Made by a program: the position numbers and the translations under genes. Shown here piece by piece: positions 49,729-51,145 of a stretch of DNA of 51,145 nucleotides. Within the stretch, counting starts at the first letter, position 1. Each line of letters starts with the position of its first letter. Origin of the DNA: Pseudomonas caricapapayae (lineage in GTDB: Bacteria > Pseudomonadota > Gammaproteobacteria > Pseudomonadales > Pseudomonadaceae). The stretch is taken from positions 56-51,200 of the forward strand of contig NZ_LJPW01000056.1 in NCBI RefSeq assembly GCF_001400735.1, given 5' to 3'. Below the pieces are notes generated by a model. It was not told the origin of the DNA. It did not search any database and saw only the letters and a list, made by a program, of their open reading frames with translations.

Positions 49729-50882
49729 CCCAATCCACTACTTCAGATACAGAAGCAACCCGCAGCGCGCCGCCTCCGGCACCGTTGACTTCTCCGGTCA
49801 CCAGCAAGCCGCGCTCGACCCGCAAGCGAGTGGTGTCTTCAGTGATCTTCGGGGCCGTCGCGCTGGCCGGAGTGCTGGTGGTGCTGTATGCCTGGCAACT
49901 GCCACCGTTCGCGAGTCCGATCGAGAGTACCGAGAACGCACAGGTCAAGGGCCAGACCACGCTGATCGGGCCGCAGTTGAGCGGATATGTGTACGAAGTG
50001 CCGGTACAGGACTTCCAGTTCGTCAAGGCTGGCGACTTGCTAGTGCGTCTGGACGACCGTATTTATCGCCAGCGCCTGGACCAGGCCATTGCGCAACTGG
50101 CGGTGCAGAAGGCCTCGCTGGCCAATAACCTGCAACAGCGGCGCAGCGCCGAAGCGACTATCGGCCAGCGCCAGGCCGAATTGCAGAACAGCATCGCACA
50201 GAGTCGCAAAAGCGCTGCCGATCTGCGCCGCAATCAGGCTTTGGTGACCGATGGTTCGGTGTCGAAAAGCGAGCTTGACGTGACCCGTGCTGCAGATGCG
50301 CAGGCAAACGCTGCGGTTGCAGAAGCCAAGGCAGTATTGCAGATCGCCCGTGAGGACCTGCAGACAGTGATCGTCAACCGTGGCTCACTGGAAGCGTCGG
50401 TTGCCAACGCTCAGGCGGCTATCGAGCTGGCGCGCATCGACCTGGACAACACTCGTATCGTCGCTCCGCGTGACGGCCAGTTGGGGCAGATTGGCGTGCG
50501 TCTTGGTGCCTACGTCAACTCGGGCGCGCAATTGATGGCACTGGTGCCTGCGCAGCGCTGGATCGTGGCCAATATGAAAGAAACCCAGATGGCCAACGTG
50601 CGTCTGGGCCAGCCGGTGAGCTTTACCGTCGATGCGCTCGACGGCCACAAGATGCATGGGCACGTTCAAAGAATTTCGCCTGCTGCGGGTTCGGAGTTCA
50701 GCCTGCTGCCCGCCGACAACGCGACCGGCAACTTTGTGAAGATTTCCCAGCGTATTCCGGTGCGCATCGTGGTCGATGCCGATCAGCCCATGCTGGAGCG
50801 TTTGCGACCAGGCATGTCGGTGGTTGTAAGCATCGACACCAGCGCAGACGGCGATGTACCGCCTGATGCTGATGTACGCTGA
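49725..50882 (+). CDS. HlyD-family membrane fusion protein, EmrA-like
   Basis: Periplasmic adaptor of 385 residues. A cytoplasmic Ser/Thr/Pro-rich tail (1-36) precedes one membrane helix (about 38-57, VVSSVIFGAVALAGVLVVLY). Then come the lipoyl-like half YVYEVPVQDFQFVKAGDLLVRLDD, an alpha-helical hairpin (about 115-225, alanine/glutamine-rich) and the second half with TRIVAPRDGQLGQIGVRLG. It is translationally coupled to the MFS gene by ATGA and should link it to an outer-membrane channel encoded elsewhere. Substrate unknown. Confidence 0.9.
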   Translation: MTQSTTSDTEATRSAPPPAPLTSPVTSKPRSTRKRVVSSVIFGAVALAGVLVVLYAWQLPPFASPIESTENAQVKGQTTLIGPQLSGYVYEVPVQDFQFVKAGDLLVRLDDRIYRQRLDQAIAQLAVQKASLANNLQQRRSAEATIGQRQAELQNSIAQSRKSAADLRRNQALVTDGSVSKSELDVTRAADAQANAAVAEAKAVLQIAREDLQTVIVNRGSLEASVANAQAAIELARIDLDNTRIVAPRDGQLGQIGVRLGAYVNSGAQLMALVPAQRWIVANMKETQMANVRLGQPVSFTVDALDGHKMHGHVQRISPAAGSEFSLLPADNATGNFVKISQRIPVRIVVDADQPMLERLRPGMSVVVSIDTSADGDVPPDADVR

Positions 50883-51002
50883 GCCTCTGAATGATCGTGA
50901 AAGCTGGGACGTTGCTCACTTTGGTCCTTCAAAGTAACTCGCCGAGGGCGAAAAGTTGACCTGAGTCGAACCCCAATCCCTCTGACATCACAGAACCGCC
51001 GT

Positions 51003-51046
51003 GTGACGCAGAGCATCACGCACTGCATGCCGACGCGGAGCGTCGG
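51003..51046. repeat. REP-like double hairpin element
   Basis: Two small hairpins in tandem: GTGACGC (51003-51009) with GCATCAC (51013-51019), one mismatch, then CCGACGC (51030-51036) with GCGTCGG (51040-51046), perfect, with loops AGA and GGA. They are joined by a spacer containing ACTGCAT. The layout matches the partial element at 1-40. The rest of 50883-51145 holds no gene I can support. Confidence 0.55.
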
Positions 51047-51145
51047 TGCGATAATCAAAACAAGGTCATGCTTTGTACGCAGCCGTTGGCAACGCAGTGC
51101 TTTTCAATCGCGATAGTACTGACAACGCAGAGTGCGACGTAAGTG

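Overview
The window looks like chromosomal DNA of a Pseudomonas, most likely of the P. syringae group. This rests on recalled protein similarity, the moderately high G+C, and short hairpin repeats at both ends of a type I associate with P. syringae. The gene order lpxH-ppiB-glnS-cysS ... folD-tRNAs-tig-clpP-clpX-lon-hupB-ppiD-fabI-npp transporter-mltD-gloB-methyltransferase-rnhA ... dnaQ follows the P. aeruginosa PAO1 order as I remember it (about PA1792-PA1816). Against that backbone two stretches look added: an importer locus between cysS and folD, and two reverse-strand genes between rnhA and dnaQ. No insertion sequence, prophage or CRISPR array was seen.

Layout. 1-4.7 kb: lipid A and prolyl isomerase genes (minus strand), then glnS and cysS. 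4.8-12.9 kb: an AcoR-type sigma-54 activator divergent from a six-gene glycerol-type ABC importer (glpSTPQUV). The gap between them holds a good -24/-12 promoter and a cluster of TGTTCA repeats. 13-14.6 kb: folD, a tiny ORF ending in a terminator, and an Arg-His-Leu tRNA cluster. 14.9-23.4 kb: the protein quality-control block tig-clpP-clpX-lon-hupB-ppiD. Lon has a sigma-32-like promoter, and a truncated tRNA-Asp-like sequence lies between hupB and ppiD. 23.5-33.5 kb: minus-strand fabI, the NppA1A2BCD/Yej peptide importer and mltD. 33.6-40.1 kb: gloB, a methyltransferase, rnhA, a VOC protein, a serine acetyltransferase, dnaQ, a streptothricin-acetyltransferase-like GNAT, a 71-residue unknown and an FMN reductase.

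40.2-45.5 kb holds the most unusual gene: one 1744-residue protein without a signal peptide. It carries four copies of a repeated module and a C-terminal HELSH...DIAY zinc-peptidase signature. Its Shine-Dalgarno site can pair perfectly with a 10-base segment upstream. 45.5-51.1 kb: a two-gene branched-chain acyl-CoA unit (minus strand) and a two-gene EmrAB-type export pump (plus strand), closed by a repeat like the one at the window start.

Genes that work together: GlpSTPQUV as one importer probably controlled by the divergent activator; ClpXP, Lon, trigger factor and PpiD in protein folding and turnover; NppA1A2BCD as one peptide importer; the acyl-CoA dehydrogenase and hydrolase in valine-type degradation; the MFS/HlyD pair as an inner-membrane efflux unit. 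Starts were adjusted from Shine-Dalgarno position and remembered family starts; recalled similarities were not searched.
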